NCBI RefSeq assembly: GCF_018687715.1 | Contig: NC_056753.1 | Location: 15,006,001-15,070,000 of the forward strand | Source: Carya illinoinensis | Taxonomy: Eukaryota > Streptophyta > Magnoliopsida > Fagales > Juglandaceae | Direction: 5' to 3' | Length of the DNA: 64,000 bases | In this document: piece after piece, positions 1-11,726 of the stretch | Numbering within the stretch: position 1 is the stretch's first letter | How the letters are laid out: every line of letters starts with the position of its first letter | Notes under the pieces: model-generated | What the model saw: only the letters and a program-made list of their open reading frames with translations | Database searches by the model: none | Told to the model about the DNA's origin: nothing | Program-made: the position numbers and the translations under genes

Positions 1-694
1 GAATAGCTATGAATGAACTGTTGCTTTTCTTGATGAATAAACTGTAATCAGCTTTAGATTGAGTGTACCCTTGTTCAACAATGAACTTGGACGGCTTAGA
101 GTACCACTATCGTGATGCCTATTTCAGTCCATATAAACTTTTCTTAAGTTTGCATACCCTCTTGCTATTACTATTAAAATACCTAGGAGAGAGTTCCATA
201 TACACTTCCTCATCTAACTCACCATGCAAGAATACATTATTCACATCAAATTGATAAAGATTCCATCCTTTTATTGCTACTACAGTCAGCAAGGTTCTTA
301 TAGTAACTAATTTAGCCACAGGTGAGAAGGTCTCATGGTAAACGAGACCTTCTTGTTGGGTATAACCCTTTGTCACTAGTCTTGCCTTAAATCTATTCAC
401 ACTCCCGTCAGCATTGAACTTAACCTTATACACCCACTTGCACCCAATGGCTTTCTTATGAGGAGGTAAATCAACTAAAGACCAAGTGCCATTAAGTTCA
501 AGAGCCTTAATCTCAGCTCTCATGGCTGTGCACCATTCAAGATAATTCTTGGCTTCTTGGTAATCTTTAGGCTCAGATTGAGAGGTAATGGAAACAATAA
601 AATATTTGTGTGCAGTGGACAGTTTTTCATAGGAAATATTGCTACTAAGAGGAAAGGGGTTACCTGAGGGGTTTTGGCCCTTTTGTTCGTCCAA
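1..694 (-). pseudogene. Copia reverse transcriptase remnant, partial
   Basis: This is the N-terminal half of a copia RT (RVT_2 type): [46 protein letters not shown], the FSPVAK motif and the first catalytic Asp in [12 protein letters not shown]. The conserved stretch after SLYGLK holds two TAG codons (about 116-118 and 104-106) where the family has Gln, and the frame then continues to position 1. The YVDD box lies outside the window. Both stops fit CAG-to-TAG changes. Confidence 0.85.
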
Positions 695-911
695 AGCTTG
701 AGATGAGTAAAGAGAGGCAGCTTGTATATGAAGTCCAGCAAGTGAGGATGTGCCCTTCGAATCCTTATTGATCTGCGAGGTAAGTGAGTTATAGAGGTGG
801 TATTTGGTGTAGAATCATGGCTAGGAGGATTTTGGAGGTCATTATCAAGTTCACTTTGATTAGAAGTTTCTGAGATTTCTTCTTCAGAAATTTTAGTTTG
901 AGTATTTGTCT

Positions 912-1417
912 CTATTCCTTGTGGGACAAGTTGTGCAAAACTAGTAGGAATTTGAGTAAACTGACATTTCCTTGATCTAGTTGGGTTTGAATATTTGTGA
1001 GAATTTCTTTGTAGGGAAAGACATTTTCATAGAAAACAACATTCCTAGAGGCAAAAATCTTTTTGGTTTCAAGATCCAACAAAGTGTATCCTTTGATTCC
1101 AAAGGGATACCCTATAAACATGCATCTTTTTGCTCTAGGGTCAAACTTGTGCCTTACATTAACAATTGTTGTAGCAAAAGCTAAACAACCAAACACCTTA
1201 AGATGGTCGTAATCAGGTTTCTTCTTGAATAAACAGCAGTTAAAACACAGTGATTCCAATATTTTAGAGGGATGCCACTTTGGAATTTCAATGCCCTAAC
1301 AGTGTTTAGAATATGCTGATGTTTTCTTTTTACAACAACATTTTGTTGGGGTGTTTCAATACAAGTCCTTTGGTGTATAATGCCATTTTTAAGATAAAAT
1401 TCTCTCATATTGAATTC

Positions 1418-1448
<31 letters not shown>

Positions 1449-1893
1449 ATTATCACTCTGAATGATTTGTACTTTGGTTTCAAATTGGGTTTCTACCATG
1501 GCATAGAAATTTTGAATAGGTAGTGGCATCAGATTTGAATTTTAGCATGTAGACCCAAGTACATCTACTGAAATCATCCACAATAGTCAAAAAATATCTA
1601 GAACCATCACTTCTTATTTCATTGCAAGGACCCTAAATATCACAATGTATTAATTGAAAACATCTTTCTGTTTTGTGTGAACTTATAGGAAAGGGTAACT
1701 TGTGTAGCTTAGCTAGAGGACATATGGAGCAGAGCTTATCACTAGTTTGTTTTGAAAACTGAACATCATCATTCATATTAAAAATAGAATAAGAAGAGTG
1801 TCCTAGCCTATAATGCCAAATGTCAAAGTTTTGCTCATCCTTGATGACTGATGCAGAAATAGGAATTGGAGATGGGACATTTAATTTGATCAA
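912..1893 (-). pseudogene. Copia integrase remnant
   Basis: The N-terminal HHCC zinc-binding region (GAG-pre-integrase) is visible at 1893-1633 as WHYRLGHSS ... CSICPLAK. The catalytic core at about 1483-1240 contains the segment where the third catalytic residue of D,D-35-E should be Glu; here it reads VVVKRKHQH, so the Glu is Lys. The downstream piece with [20 protein letters not shown] and SRNVVFYE is the usual copia integrase C-terminal extension. A 30-base C run (G on the coding strand) interrupts the core at 1419-1448. Multiple frames are needed, so it is dead. Confidence 0.8.
1419..1448. repeat. Homopolymer of 30 C
   Basis: An uninterrupted run of thirty C on the plus strand (thirty G on the coding strand of the copia integrase). 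It is absent from normal copia integrases and disrupts the core. Long G runs can form G-quadruplexes, and their exact length is unreliable in sequencing. Confidence 0.9.
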
Positions 1894-1926
1894 GACATCT
1901 GATAGAGCTGAAGAAGAGACCTCCTC

Positions 1927-2290
1927 TTACAGCATATGGTATAGCCCTTGCCTAACCTCACCCATGCCAATCGTTTTCCAAACTGAAAGGTCCTGAATAT
2001 AGCAAAAATGAGAGAATAAAATCAAGCAACAGTTGAGAGTTTGAGTGAGCTTTTTGGCAGATATCAAATTAAAAGAAAAACGGGCAACACACAGAACATC
2101 ATGGAGAATTAAGGAGTCTGTGATTTTTACTACACCTATTTGAGTAACTGGTGCTACATCACCATTAGGTAAGATAATAGAATAGGAAACTTTGGTTTGA
2201 GAAGTAGAAAATAGGGAGGCAAAACAGATCATGTGATCTGTCCCCCCGTTTCAATTATCCAAGGTATTTCTAAAACATTTAAAAGCTTGG
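1927..2290 (-). pseudogene. Copia aspartic protease remnant
   Basis: The retroviral-type aspartic protease region follows gag. The active-site segment reads WIIETGG, where copia elements normally carry Asp-Thr-Gly; the catalytic Asp is Glu here, and a stop follows within a few codons. Downstream hydrophobic strands (SYSIILPNGDV, LHDVLCVARFSFNLIS) fit the protease C-terminal half leading to integrase. Loss of the catalytic residue and the stop indicate an inactive relic. Confidence 0.7.
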
Positions 2291-3507
2291 AAGATGTAGA
2301 TAAACATGTTGATATACCAAAAACTTGATGGATGTCTCCATCAGAGGAAGAAGCCATAATACTTTGAACATTATTTGCTAAGGGAATCAAGTATGAAGGA
2401 TTTGTGTTTGGTTTGAGCAAAGCTAGAAGCTGTGAGTATTGATCTTGGCTTAAGGACACTTGAGATTTGTCATTCACAATTTCTTGTGCAGGAGCAAAAG
2501 TAGTAACTTGGTTGACAGCGAATCTACTCTTCCCATCAGACTTGTGGGTTGATGGATATCCATAGAGTTTGAAGCACTTATCTGCAGTGTGACCTGGAAT
2601 TTGACAGTGAGAGCAAACTGGATTGTTTGGGTTAGCTTTGAAACATCTCTCAACTGAGTGCCCTGGAATCTTACAAAAGGTGCAGTAGTATTTATCTCTC
2701 TTTTGTGTGGGATTGTTGGTTTTACTCCCTTCTTTGTAGTTGCCTCTAGTGAATAGAGCCATAAAGTCTTGGATAGGTCCTTCTGTGGATATTTCCCTCC
2801 TATTTTCTTCTTGTTGTATTATAGAATAGATTTCGTTAAGGCTGGGGAAAGGTTTTATTAAAAAAAATTTGAGCTTTGATTCCTTTGTAAGAGTCATTTA
2901 GGCCCATTAGGAATTTCATGACTGAGTCCCTCTGCTGATTTTGAACAACAGTTTTTAAACCTCCACAACTACAACTAGGAATGACTTCATAGTTTAAAAG
3001 TTCATCCAAAAGAGTTTTAAGCTTGGGGAAGTAGACACTTACAGCATCCTGGTTTTGCATTAGCATGGTAATAGCTTGCTTAATTTCAAAAATCCGAGGT
3101 GCATTTTGTTGAGCAAAGCGTTATTCCAACTCAAGCCAGAGTTGATGTATTGTCTCAGCATACACAGTGCTGCACTTGATATCTATAGCCATGGTATTCT
3201 GCATCCAGGTAATCACAATGTCATTGCAGCGTAATCAATTCTCCATGAGGGGATCATTTGGATCTGTAGGTTCACATAGGCTTCCATCTATGAAGCCGAG
3301 TTTATTTTTGATGCGTAATGCCCTCTTCATTGATCTAGCCCATGAATAATAGTTACTGGCATCCAAGCTATGAGTGACAAGCATGGCACTAGTACCATCA
3401 TTGCTTCCAATAAAATATGGGCTATTTGGATGGGTAGGATCATGAGTGTTTGAGTTTTGGTTTTGGTTTTGATTCTGGTTTTGGTTGCCTGAGTTAGGAT
3501 CTTCCAT
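2229..3507 (-). pseudogene. Copia gag remnant
   Basis: Gag forms the retroelement nucleocapsid. The frame starts at ATG 3507 with an Asn/Gln-rich head, followed by the copia gag N-terminal signature around SWARSMKRAL and NKLGFIDGS. A TGA at about 3235, where the family normally has Trp, stops the first frame. The frame resumes downstream (3066-2836, then 2897-2229). The last piece carries two clear CCHC zinc knuckles, CTFCKIPGHSVERC and CSHCQIPGHTADKC. Several frames must be joined to cover the protein, so it is not functional. Confidence 0.85.
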
Positions 3508-3514
3508 AGCCAAT

Positions 3515-3525
3515 CTCTGATACCA
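3515..3525 (-). other. Primer-binding site, initiator tRNA-Met type
   Basis: The minus strand reads TGGTATCAGAG directly inside the LTR, the standard plant LTR-retrotransposon site complementary to the 3' end of initiator tRNA-Met. It fixes the orientation of the element and lies just upstream of the gag start codon at 3507. Confidence 0.85.
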
Positions 3526-3527
3526 TA

Positions 3528-3929
3528 TAAGAAATGCACCCAAATGTGAGCAAAAATCAAGAGTGTGTGCAGGATTAAACAGAGTGTGTGCTAGGTGATG
3601 AAAGAAAATAGGTATGGAAGAAAGTTTCTCCTTTTATTTGCTTGATAAAATGTCTATACAAAAGAATGCTTATATAAGCCTACAAAAGCATGTGACTGCC
3701 ATAGTACAGATTCTCCATTACCTCCCTAGCTAACAACCTTGACAGAAAAACAAAGGAAAAGAAAGTGGTTGTACAAGCAGACAAAAATTACAAGAAGACA
3801 AAAATTGTACACTGGAATATTTATCTGCATTTTCCTCTAGTTCTTTCTCTTTCCTTGCTGTGCTGCCATCAATTGCGCATGTATGTTCTTATTTTTTTTT
3901 TTTCACATCAGCAACTTCACTAGTTTCCA
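3528..3929 (-). repeat. Copia 5' LTR (approximate limits)
   Basis: This is the non-coding stretch between the primer-binding site and the resumption of duplicated flank sequence. The outer end read on the minus strand begins TGGAAACT and the inner end is TTTCTTA, a decayed inverted terminus. The limits are inferred; the partner LTR is outside the window, so they could not be checked by LTR-LTR alignment. Confidence 0.55.
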
Positions 3930-3934
3930 ATATA

Positions 3935-5136
3935 AATTGTTATTTAGGGGCAAATGATAATTGGCCAAAACATTGCGTGTTTCATGCGACACTGACTATT
4001 ACTTTTACAAGCCTTTAATGACACATAAACGACTTAACTTTGCGACATCAACAATTACTTTCAGAAACTTTCAATGCCACATAAATGACTTGACATGGAA
4101 GGTGAGGTCTTTTTAACTCTTTATCAGCGCACGCGCACACACACACACGAGGGAAGTGAGAATATGTATGACGACGACTTCATTAATTTAAAAATATGGT
4201 CCCCTGCCAACTCGTAATTTAAATACAATATGTACATACTCTTTGAGTGAATGAAATCGTCTAAAATTCCTTTCCTATATTTCTTTTCAAATCTCTTGTT
4301 CTCTCCCCAACTCCAATATTTTAAATAATGGATTTATCGTGCACTTTCTTGTTTTATTGACTATGTTTATCTTAAGATTATAAAATTTTGTATGCAATTC
4401 GTAATTTCATAAAAATATCATTAGTCAGTTAATAAGGCATCATTAGATTACAAAGATGAGATGAGATAAAAGTTAAAAATTGATTTAAATATAGTTAGAA
4501 AATAATTTTTTATTATTAATTTTATTTTGAGACTTGACAATATTGAATTATTTATTATATTTTGTATGAAAGTTTGATAAAATTGTAATAATTATATGAG
4601 ATGAGACTAGATAAGATAAGTCTTAATAGAACATTTTGTGCACATGACACTTGTCAGAAAATCAATTACTAGAGATGACCCATGTCATCTTTATTAATTT
4701 TTTTTTAATTTCAACTTTAGAAAAATATTGTGAAAATATGTTTAATTAAAAAAATCAATTTAACAATGTAATTTAAAAAAAATATATGTTCAACGTAAAA
4801 AACACTGAGAAAAAATCACTTTAACAAGAAGAATTATAAAAGAATTATCTTTACTTTTTTATTTTGAAAACCGGTTTAGCTAAAAAATTTTAAAAATCTC
4901 TTTTACCTAAACAAGGTTTAAAAATTTATTTTCACAAAAAATCATTTAAAAAAATCTTGTTCAAACTTTAACAGAATTTAAATTAAGAATTAAAGAAAAA
5001 TATGTTTAATTCATTTAACTAAAAAAAATTTGCAGATACAAAAATCCTATATATTAATTTAAAAAAATGAAAAAGACATTTTTTTTTTTAACTCAAGCCT
5101 AAGAAAACACTTCCAAAATATTAAACAAATTCTAAA

Positions 5137-5174
<38 letters not shown>

Positions 5175-6424
5175 ACTCGCGCAGATTTGTTTTATTCTAG
5201 TTTTTAAAATTTTGAATTTATTTAATATTTTTTGATATTTTAACTTAAAAAATAGATTTTTTTAAAAAAAATAGATTAAATAGAAAATTATACAAAAAAT
5301 CATTTAACTCAAAACTTCTCCACAGTGCAGAGTTTTCTTTTTCTTTATTTTAGAATTTATTTAACATTTAAAAATTATTTAATATTTATAAATTATTTTT
5401 AGGCTTTACTTAAGTAGTTTTTGTATTTTTAATTTTTAGTGTTTTTTAAGAACTTTCTTATTTACACAGATTTTTTTGGTTAATTTAATTAAACTGATTT
5501 TCTAAACGTTTTTCAAAACACCTGTTTTTATGAGAAATTTTAGTTAAAACGACTTTTCACATCTTGTTTAGATAACGATATTTTTATAATTTTTTTAGTT
5601 AAATCAGTTTTCTTTTTTAAAAATTATTTTTTTTTAGTTGAACAGATTTTTAAAAAATATTTTTATTTAAATCTATTTTTTAACTCAAATATATTCCTAA
5701 TAATAGTTTTTAATTCAAATAATTTTTTAATTAATTGTTCATGTTTTAAAAAATTAATGCTAAATGTTTGGTACCAATAATGGATTATTTCTTATTTTGA
5801 GGGAAAAGAGATTGAAATAATATCATACATTGACGAGAGTTTAGTAAACGACAGAGATTGCATCGAGTTTGAACATAAGAAGAAATTTTTGAGTTTTATA
5901 TGGTTTACAAAAATCTCTACTTATAATATTATGTGACTCAGAGCTTATTTAGTCAATTCTTCATATTTTCTAAGAGATAAATATCTTAAGTTGTTATTTA
6001 GAGGCAAATGATAATTGGTCAAATGATAATTCTTCATAACATTACGTGGTTCATATCTTAAGTCATGGTTGGCGTTGTATGAACTTCATACAACGCCAAC
6101 CATGACTTTCACAAGCTTTCAATGAGTTGGAAACAACTTGACATGCGAAAGTGAGATTTTTTTTTAACTCTTTATTAGCATATATCCTACCAAAGTGAGA
6201 ATATGTGAACAAAATAAGATGAACAAAATATATATTGTCAGCTAGCATAGGTTGAACACGTAATGACGACTTGACTAATTTATACATATGGTCCCCTACC
6301 AACTCATCCAAAACTAATTTAAATACATTACGTACTCATTGATTCAATGAAATCATCTAAAATTCCTTTACTCAATTTCTTTTCTGATTCTCTTGATCTC
6401 TCCCCAACTCCAATATTTTAGACA
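3935..6424. other. A/T-rich upstream region of RLP copy 1, no gene seen
   Basis: This non-coding flank matches 33714-36240 of block B. It holds a (CA)n tract near 4136-4149, a GAGATGAGAT-rich MITE-like remnant at about 4440-4640, and a long A run at 5141-5169. A palindrome-like pair (GTTGGCGTTGTATGAAC / GAACTTCATACAACGCCAAC, about 6067-6104) is present here but not in the partner. A TATA-like TTTAAATAC lies at about 6318-6326, roughly 100 bases upstream of the RLP start; the promoter call is weak. Confidence 0.6.
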
Positions 6425-9130
6425 ATGGGTTTATCCTTTCCTTTCATCATCTTGATCGTGCCCTTTCTTGTTTCATTGATGATGTTTTATCTTATGCTTG
6501 TTGCCTCTTCTTCTGGTGTGCAGCCCCTATGCCATGATGATCAGAGATTTGCCTTGTTGCAATTCAAGGAAGGCTTCATCATCAATCAGTCCGCGTCCAA
6601 AGATGCCTCTGCTTATCCGAAGGTTTTGTCATGGAAGCCTGATCAAATCAGTGATTGCTGCAAGTGGGACGGTGTAGAGTGCAATAAGGACACTGGTCAT
6701 GTCATCGCCCTCGATCTCAGTAGCAGTTGTCTCAAAGGTTTTCTCAACTCCAATAGCAGCCTCTTCCGCCTTGCTCACCTCCAAAAACTCAATTTGGCCG
6801 ACAATGACTTTAACTCTTCTCCAGTTTCGGCTAGTTTGAGGCATCTTTCAAGGCTAACAAATCTCAACCTCTCTCACTCTATATTTTCTGGCCAAATCCC
6901 ATCAGAAATTTTCGAGCTCTCCAAGTTAGTTTTCTTGGATCTCTCATATAACCATCCATTGTTGAAGCTCCAAAAATCTGGCCCAAGAGTTATAGCTCAA
7001 AACTTCACAAACTTGGAAGTACTACATCTTGATCAGGTTGTTATATCATCCAACGTACCCAATATCTTGGCAAACTTAACTTCTTTAACATCTCTATCTT
7101 TAAGCGATTGTGACTTGCATGGTGAATTTCCCGTGGGAATTTTCCGTCTACCTAATCTTCAGCATCTTGATATACAGTACAATGAAAACCTCACGGGATG
7201 TGTCCCAGAATTTAATAGAACTAGCCCCCTTGTATCATTGAAACTTGGATACACGAACTTCTATGGTGAGCTACCAGATTCAATTGGTAACCTCAAGTCC
7301 TTGGTTGAATTTAATGCATATTTTTGCAACTTCTCAGGTGAAATACCATCTTCACTAGGTAACCTTACCAATCTAATTGGTTTACGACTTCAATCAAATA
7401 GGCTGCAAGGTTCAATTCCACAGTCAATATCAAGGCTTGTAAATCTTGAAGTTCTGTATCTCCATGATAACGATTTGAGTGGCACGGTGGAGTTTGAGTT
7501 GTTTCTGAGACTCAGGAACCTCCTTCGTCTCTAGTTATATGGAAACGATATTTCATTGCTTACAAAGCCCAGTACCAACTCAACTTTTCCAAAATTTAGG
7601 ATATTATTCATAGCTGATTGTGACTTGGGTGAGTTCCCAGAGTTTCTGAGGAACCAAGATCAATTGGAGGCATTGGATCTTAGTGGAAACAAAATTCACG
7701 GCCAAGTTCCAAAATGGATGGGGAACGTAAGTATAGAAACTCTCTGGGCTTTAGATCTGGAGCGTAACTTCCTCACCGGTTTCAACCAACTTCCGGTTGT
7801 ACTCCCCTACGTTAATCTAAATTATCTTGGGCTTGGTTCTAACATGCTTCAAGGGTCACTGCCAATCCCACCACCTTCCATTGCTTACTTTTCAGTCTCA
7901 AACAACAGACTGACTGGGGAGATACCACATTGGATTTGCAATCTAAGTTTAATAACTAATCTCGATTTGTCAAGCAACAACTTGGGTGGCGTTCTTCCTC
8001 AATGTTTAGGCAACTTGAGTGATTCTCTCTCATTGGACCTACACGGTAATAACTTTCATGGAACCATTCCTCGGATCTGCGATGAAACAAACAAATTGCT
8101 GATAATTGATTTAAGCCAAAATCATTTACAAGGACGTGTACCGAGATCATTGATCAATTGTACCAAGCTTGAAGCTATTAACCTTGGTAACAATCAGATA
8201 CATGATATTTTTCCTTCCTGGTTGGGCATTCTTCCAGAGTTGAGGATTCTCATTTTGAGATCTAATAAACTCTATGGTACAATAGGAAGTTCTGATAGCA
8301 ATTTCGATTTCCCGAAATTGCACATCATTGACCTCTCAAATAATGATCTTACTGGCAAGTTTCCCTCTGAACACTTCCTAAATTGGAAAGCCATGCAAAT
8401 CGTCGATGCTGAGAGCTTAAAGTACGTGGAGGAAAGCCATACTATGGTGACACTTGCAGGAGAAAGAGTGAGCCGCCGCCACTCTTACTCAATGACAATG
8501 ATCATCAAAGGCATGGATACACTATATGATAGAGTCCCTGATTTCTTAATAGTTATTGATCTCTCGAACAACAGATTTGATGGAGAAATTCCAGAAGTGG
8601 TGGGGAATCTGAAAGGACTTAATTTGCTCAACCTTTCCTCAAACTTTCTCACAGGGCCTATCCCATTTAAATTGGCAAACTTGACATGGCTAGAATCATT
8701 GGATCTATCTCAAAACAAGTTGTTTGGTGCGATCCCTCCACAACTAACAGAACTCACTTTTCTTTCACACTTTAATGTCTCCCATAATCGCTTGACAGGA
8801 CCTATACCACATGGGAAGCAATTCGACACATTCAGCAGCAGTTCGTTCAGTGAGAACCCTGAATTATGCGGTTACCCTTTGCCAAAGAAATGTGGGAATC
8901 CTGAGGACTCACAACCTCCATCTTCAAGCCACAACTCAACAAACCACAACTCAAAGTTCTCATTTGAATTTGGTTGGAAAGTAGTCGCGATGGGATACGG
9001 ATGTGGATTCTTGTTTGGAGCTGTGTTTGGGCAAATCATGATCACAAAGAAGTATGGTTGGTTTATGAAGACGTTTGCAATTGGGCAGCCGACACGTAGA
9101 AGGGTGAATTGGAGGGGCCATAGAAATTAA
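6425..9130 (+). pseudogene. RLP (Cf/Eix-type LRR receptor-like protein), copy 1, nonsense at codon 370
   Basis: This is a single-exon gene of the same length as the intact copy at 36241. It begins with a signal peptide (about residues 1-33), then an LRR N-cap with C36 and DCCKWDGVEC (77-86), many extracellular plant-type LRRs, an island region near residues 660-705 (SYSMTMIIKG), final LRRs, the NPELCG C-cap, one transmembrane helix (850-873, with MGYGCGFLFG) and a 28-residue basic tail without kinase. A TAG at 7532-7534 replaces Trp370 of the sister copy. The frame then continues unbroken to TAA at 9128-9130. About 30 residues differ otherwise, by eye. It is either a recent pseudogene or makes a secreted 369-residue N-terminal piece. 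AATAAA signal at 9288-9293. Confidence 0.9.
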
Positions 9131-9287
9131 ATATAATCCTACATGCATGTTTCCATAATAAATAAATAATTCCATGCACAATGTCTGTAGTACGTATTGT
9201 TATTTTACCTCTTTTAGATGTTATAGGAAATGGTCATGGATAGGATTTTTGTACTGAAGAATTTGTCGTATTTGCACCCATGCTCTC

Positions 9288-9293
9288 AATAAA
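9288..9293 (+). terminator. Polyadenylation signal of RLP copy 1
   Basis: AATAAA about 160 bases past the stop codon, conserved at the same place in copy 2 (39104-39109). An earlier A/T-rich AATAAATAAATAA at about 9158-9170 could also serve. Confidence 0.5.
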
Positions 9294-9419
9294 ATAAGTG
9301 TTGTGAAAGAAAATTAACCTCAGAGAGTTATGGCAGTGAAAGAAGATTACCATTTCCTTTCCAATTACATTAATCGTTACACTTATATTCTGTATATTAA
9401 TATATACTAGGAGAGAATT

Positions 9420-9890
9420 TCAAACACATATATCTAAGATAAGATGAAGAGTAGTAGTCTGGTAATCTGGAGAATCGACTTCATCTTCATCTTGAGTTAC
9501 TACTACTGTACTCTGTTGGTCCTTGTCTGTACCTCCACCATTCACAGATATATAAGAGTAAGACTCGTATGCGCTCATACCACTATAACACCTAAAAAAG
9601 CTATAAAAACAAGTTATGAAATTCATTAATGTTTCACAACACATTTGTTACTTGATTCATTAAATTGGGAAAGAGAACCACTCCCGCCATTTTCTGTAAA
9701 CCAAACAGAGCACTTGAGAAAAAGATAAAAAATAATAAGGGGTGAGTGAAGGGAAACTGACTTGCTCAATGTCTCGCTCATGTTTCCCTTGGCTAGTAGG
9801 ATCTGTCATTCCAATTGATAATATGGTAAGGCAGGTGGCGAGGATGAAGCTCAAGCAATAACTGCATAAGGCGATTATGTCGCGACGACT
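9420..9890 (-). pseudogene. Unidentified minus-strand exon-like fragment (copy 1)
   Basis: I do not recognise this gene. On the minus strand, about 9890-9747 reads LGTSRRDIIALCSYCLSF and continues through a hydrophobic, probably membrane-spanning segment to KHERDIEQ, followed by a GTCAGT that could be a splice donor. About 9575-9450 reads an acidic/polar segment (SAYESYSYISVNGGG, VVVTQDEDEVDS) preceded by a TTATAG acceptor. Both parts recur at 39236-39710, where the first part has an in-frame stop and several replacements. It looks like the remnant of a small membrane-protein gene that was duplicated with the RLP. Confidence 0.35.
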
Positions 9891-10338
9891 TGTGCCTAGT
9901 CTTCATTATTCAACTTTTTTCTCTCTCATTTTTTAAAATTCAAAAAATACTCAACATAAACTATTTTACTACTATTTACAAACTATCTTACTCCTATTTA
10001 CAAAATTCTCATCTCATCTCACTCCTTAAGCATGCGCACTTAAGCTGGTTTATTTTCTACGCCACACACCGATCTAATTTATTCTACCTCACAGTTTGAT
10101 TTTAAACAAGAGAAATTCTACTTATCATCTCCTACGCCGCACATTAATATATAATTTACTATTTTTATCTTTTTGTTTAAATACATATATATACACATTA
10201 ATATATCAGTGTTAAAATAAAAAGATAAAAATAACAAATCACATATTGGTAAGTGGTGCAAAGGATAATAATTAGAATTTTTATTTAAACAAAAATTCAT
10301 CCACCTCTATGAAGCCACCCACCACTATGAGAGATTTA

Positions 10339-10703
10339 GGCCTCATTTGGTTACACATGAGATGAGATGGATGAGAAATATGAGAATAGTAGTGAGATAG
10401 TTTATAAATATATAGTAATAAAATAATTTGACTTAAGATGTTTTACTAAATATTGAGAAATGAGAAATAAAAATTTGAATAAAAATATTATAAAATTAAA
10501 ACATTGTTAAAATATCATTTTTAACTATAATTTTTGTTTTAAGATTTGAAAAAATAGAATTATGTTTTGTATTTTGTTTGGAAGTTTGAGAAAATTGTAA
10601 TCATTAAGTAATGATTAGATGAAAAAATTAAAAATTAAAAGTGTTTAGGTTTGAATGATGTTGAGAAGTTGAGATGAGATTGTATATGAAACCAAACGGA
10701 GCC
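10339..10703. mobile_element. PIF/Harbinger-type MITE, block A copy
   Basis: The ends are imperfect inverted repeats, GGCCTCATTTGGTTACA on the left and TGAAACCAAACGGAGCC on the right, flanked by TTA on both sides (10336-10338 and 10704-10706). A TTA duplication with GGCC-starting termini is typical of Tourist-like Harbinger MITEs. The same insertion is at 40261-40628, so it predates the block A/B duplication. No coding capacity. Confidence 0.8.
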
Positions 10704-11076
10704 TTAGAAGCCGAACGACCCAACCACGTCTCTCTGTGAAGCACCTTTGCAAAAAAAAATTCAGGCCCCTTAAGATGAAATGAAAGTTGAAAATTGGAAA
10801 AAAAAAAATTTGATAGAATATTATTTTTTATTATTATTATTGTTTTAGAATTTGAATAAATTAAAATTTTTATTATATTTTGTGTAAGAATTTTAAAAAG
10901 TTGTAATAATTAGATAAAATAAAATAATATGAATTGAGATTAATTCTGAAACAATTTTAAAAGATTCACTTCAAGAATTGTACACATATGTGCCATTTGT
11001 ATTTATTTTTACATGAAAAAGTCTATTTGCACCTGGGAGGGATAACCCCTGCATACACGGGCCTCCATGTGGACAA

Positions 11077-11277
11077 ATGAAACGCTACGTTTCATATACA
11101 TGCCAATTAGCTGCTACATGTAATCTCCAAATTGCCATGCTCTCGCTCCCTTCCCTTTGTCCCAACATTGTTCTTCTAGCTATGGTAATTGCAGTCTTTT
11201 TACTACATCAAAGTTCATAAGCTTGAGAAGATGTTGATGGAAATTGAAGTAGATATAGAAGGCAAAGAGGAAGACTA
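11077..11277 (+). pseudogene. Small membrane-protein ORF, frameshifted copy
   Basis: This is the counterpart of the 68-codon ORF at 40994-41200. It starts at the same ATG, but a 5-base length difference near 11200 shifts the frame to TAA at 11218-11220, while the homologous tail (KLEKML, VDIEG) persists downstream in another frame. Function unknown. If the ORF in block B is real, this copy is broken. Confidence 0.3.
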
Positions 11278-11726
11278 ACGAAGACTAACATAGGTTAGGT
11301 TCTTCTTCTCATCTTCTTCTTCTCATGCCCTAAAGAGCAGTTTGTCGTTGCATGCCCTAAAGAGTAGATTCGGTATTTTGGGTCTTCTTCTCATCTTCTT
11401 CGTCTACCCACAAAACTTGTGCTTTGTGGAATATACCAATTTTACAGGGAGCAATTAACAAATCCTAGTCCTAAAGTATTATGAGATTCCTAATGTATTT
11501 TATTTATTTATTTTTGTTCTTCTTATAGAGGGGTTATGGGGGTGCCATGCTTCTGACTTGCAATTTCCCACTTCCCAAATAGGTAACCATGGGGAGAATT
11601 ATTATATAAGAGAAAGCAATTCACTCAGCACAAAATAAATAATATAAAATAAAATAAAAATTCATGTAACACAGTTAATAAGAGAGAAGCATCATCTTGA
11701 TGAATTGGTAGTGTTTCTTCAACCAA

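Larger units (their letters stand above)
1..3929 (-). mobile_element. Ty1-copia LTR retrotransposon, decayed, cut by window edge
   Basis: Reading on the minus strand the order is LTR, tRNA primer-binding site, gag with two CCHC knuckles, protease, integrase and reverse transcriptase, which is the Ty1-copia order. The 3' part (rest of RT, RNase H, 3' LTR) lies beyond position 1. Coding frames are broken by many stops and shifts, so this is a dead copy. The outer right edge can be placed because blocks B (33711) and C (57690) continue leftwards in a common sequence, whereas block A switches to element sequence near 3929. It therefore inserted into the left part of a duplicated segment. Confidence 0.9.
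3930..11726. repeat. Segmental duplication block A (partner 33711-41651)
   Basis: The whole stretch aligns by eye with 33711-41651 in the same orientation: A/T-rich 5' flank, RLP gene, 3' flank with minus-strand exon-like pieces, a Harbinger MITE, and a small ORF. Similarity stops at 11726/41651 just after GGTAGTGTTTCTTCAACCAA. On the left it is cut by the copia insertion. The two RLP coding regions have equal length (2706 bases). Confidence 0.9.

Noticed and set aside
3515..3525. Possible tRNA fragment
   Set aside because: It is the primer-binding site of the copia element, complementary to tRNA and not a tRNA gene.
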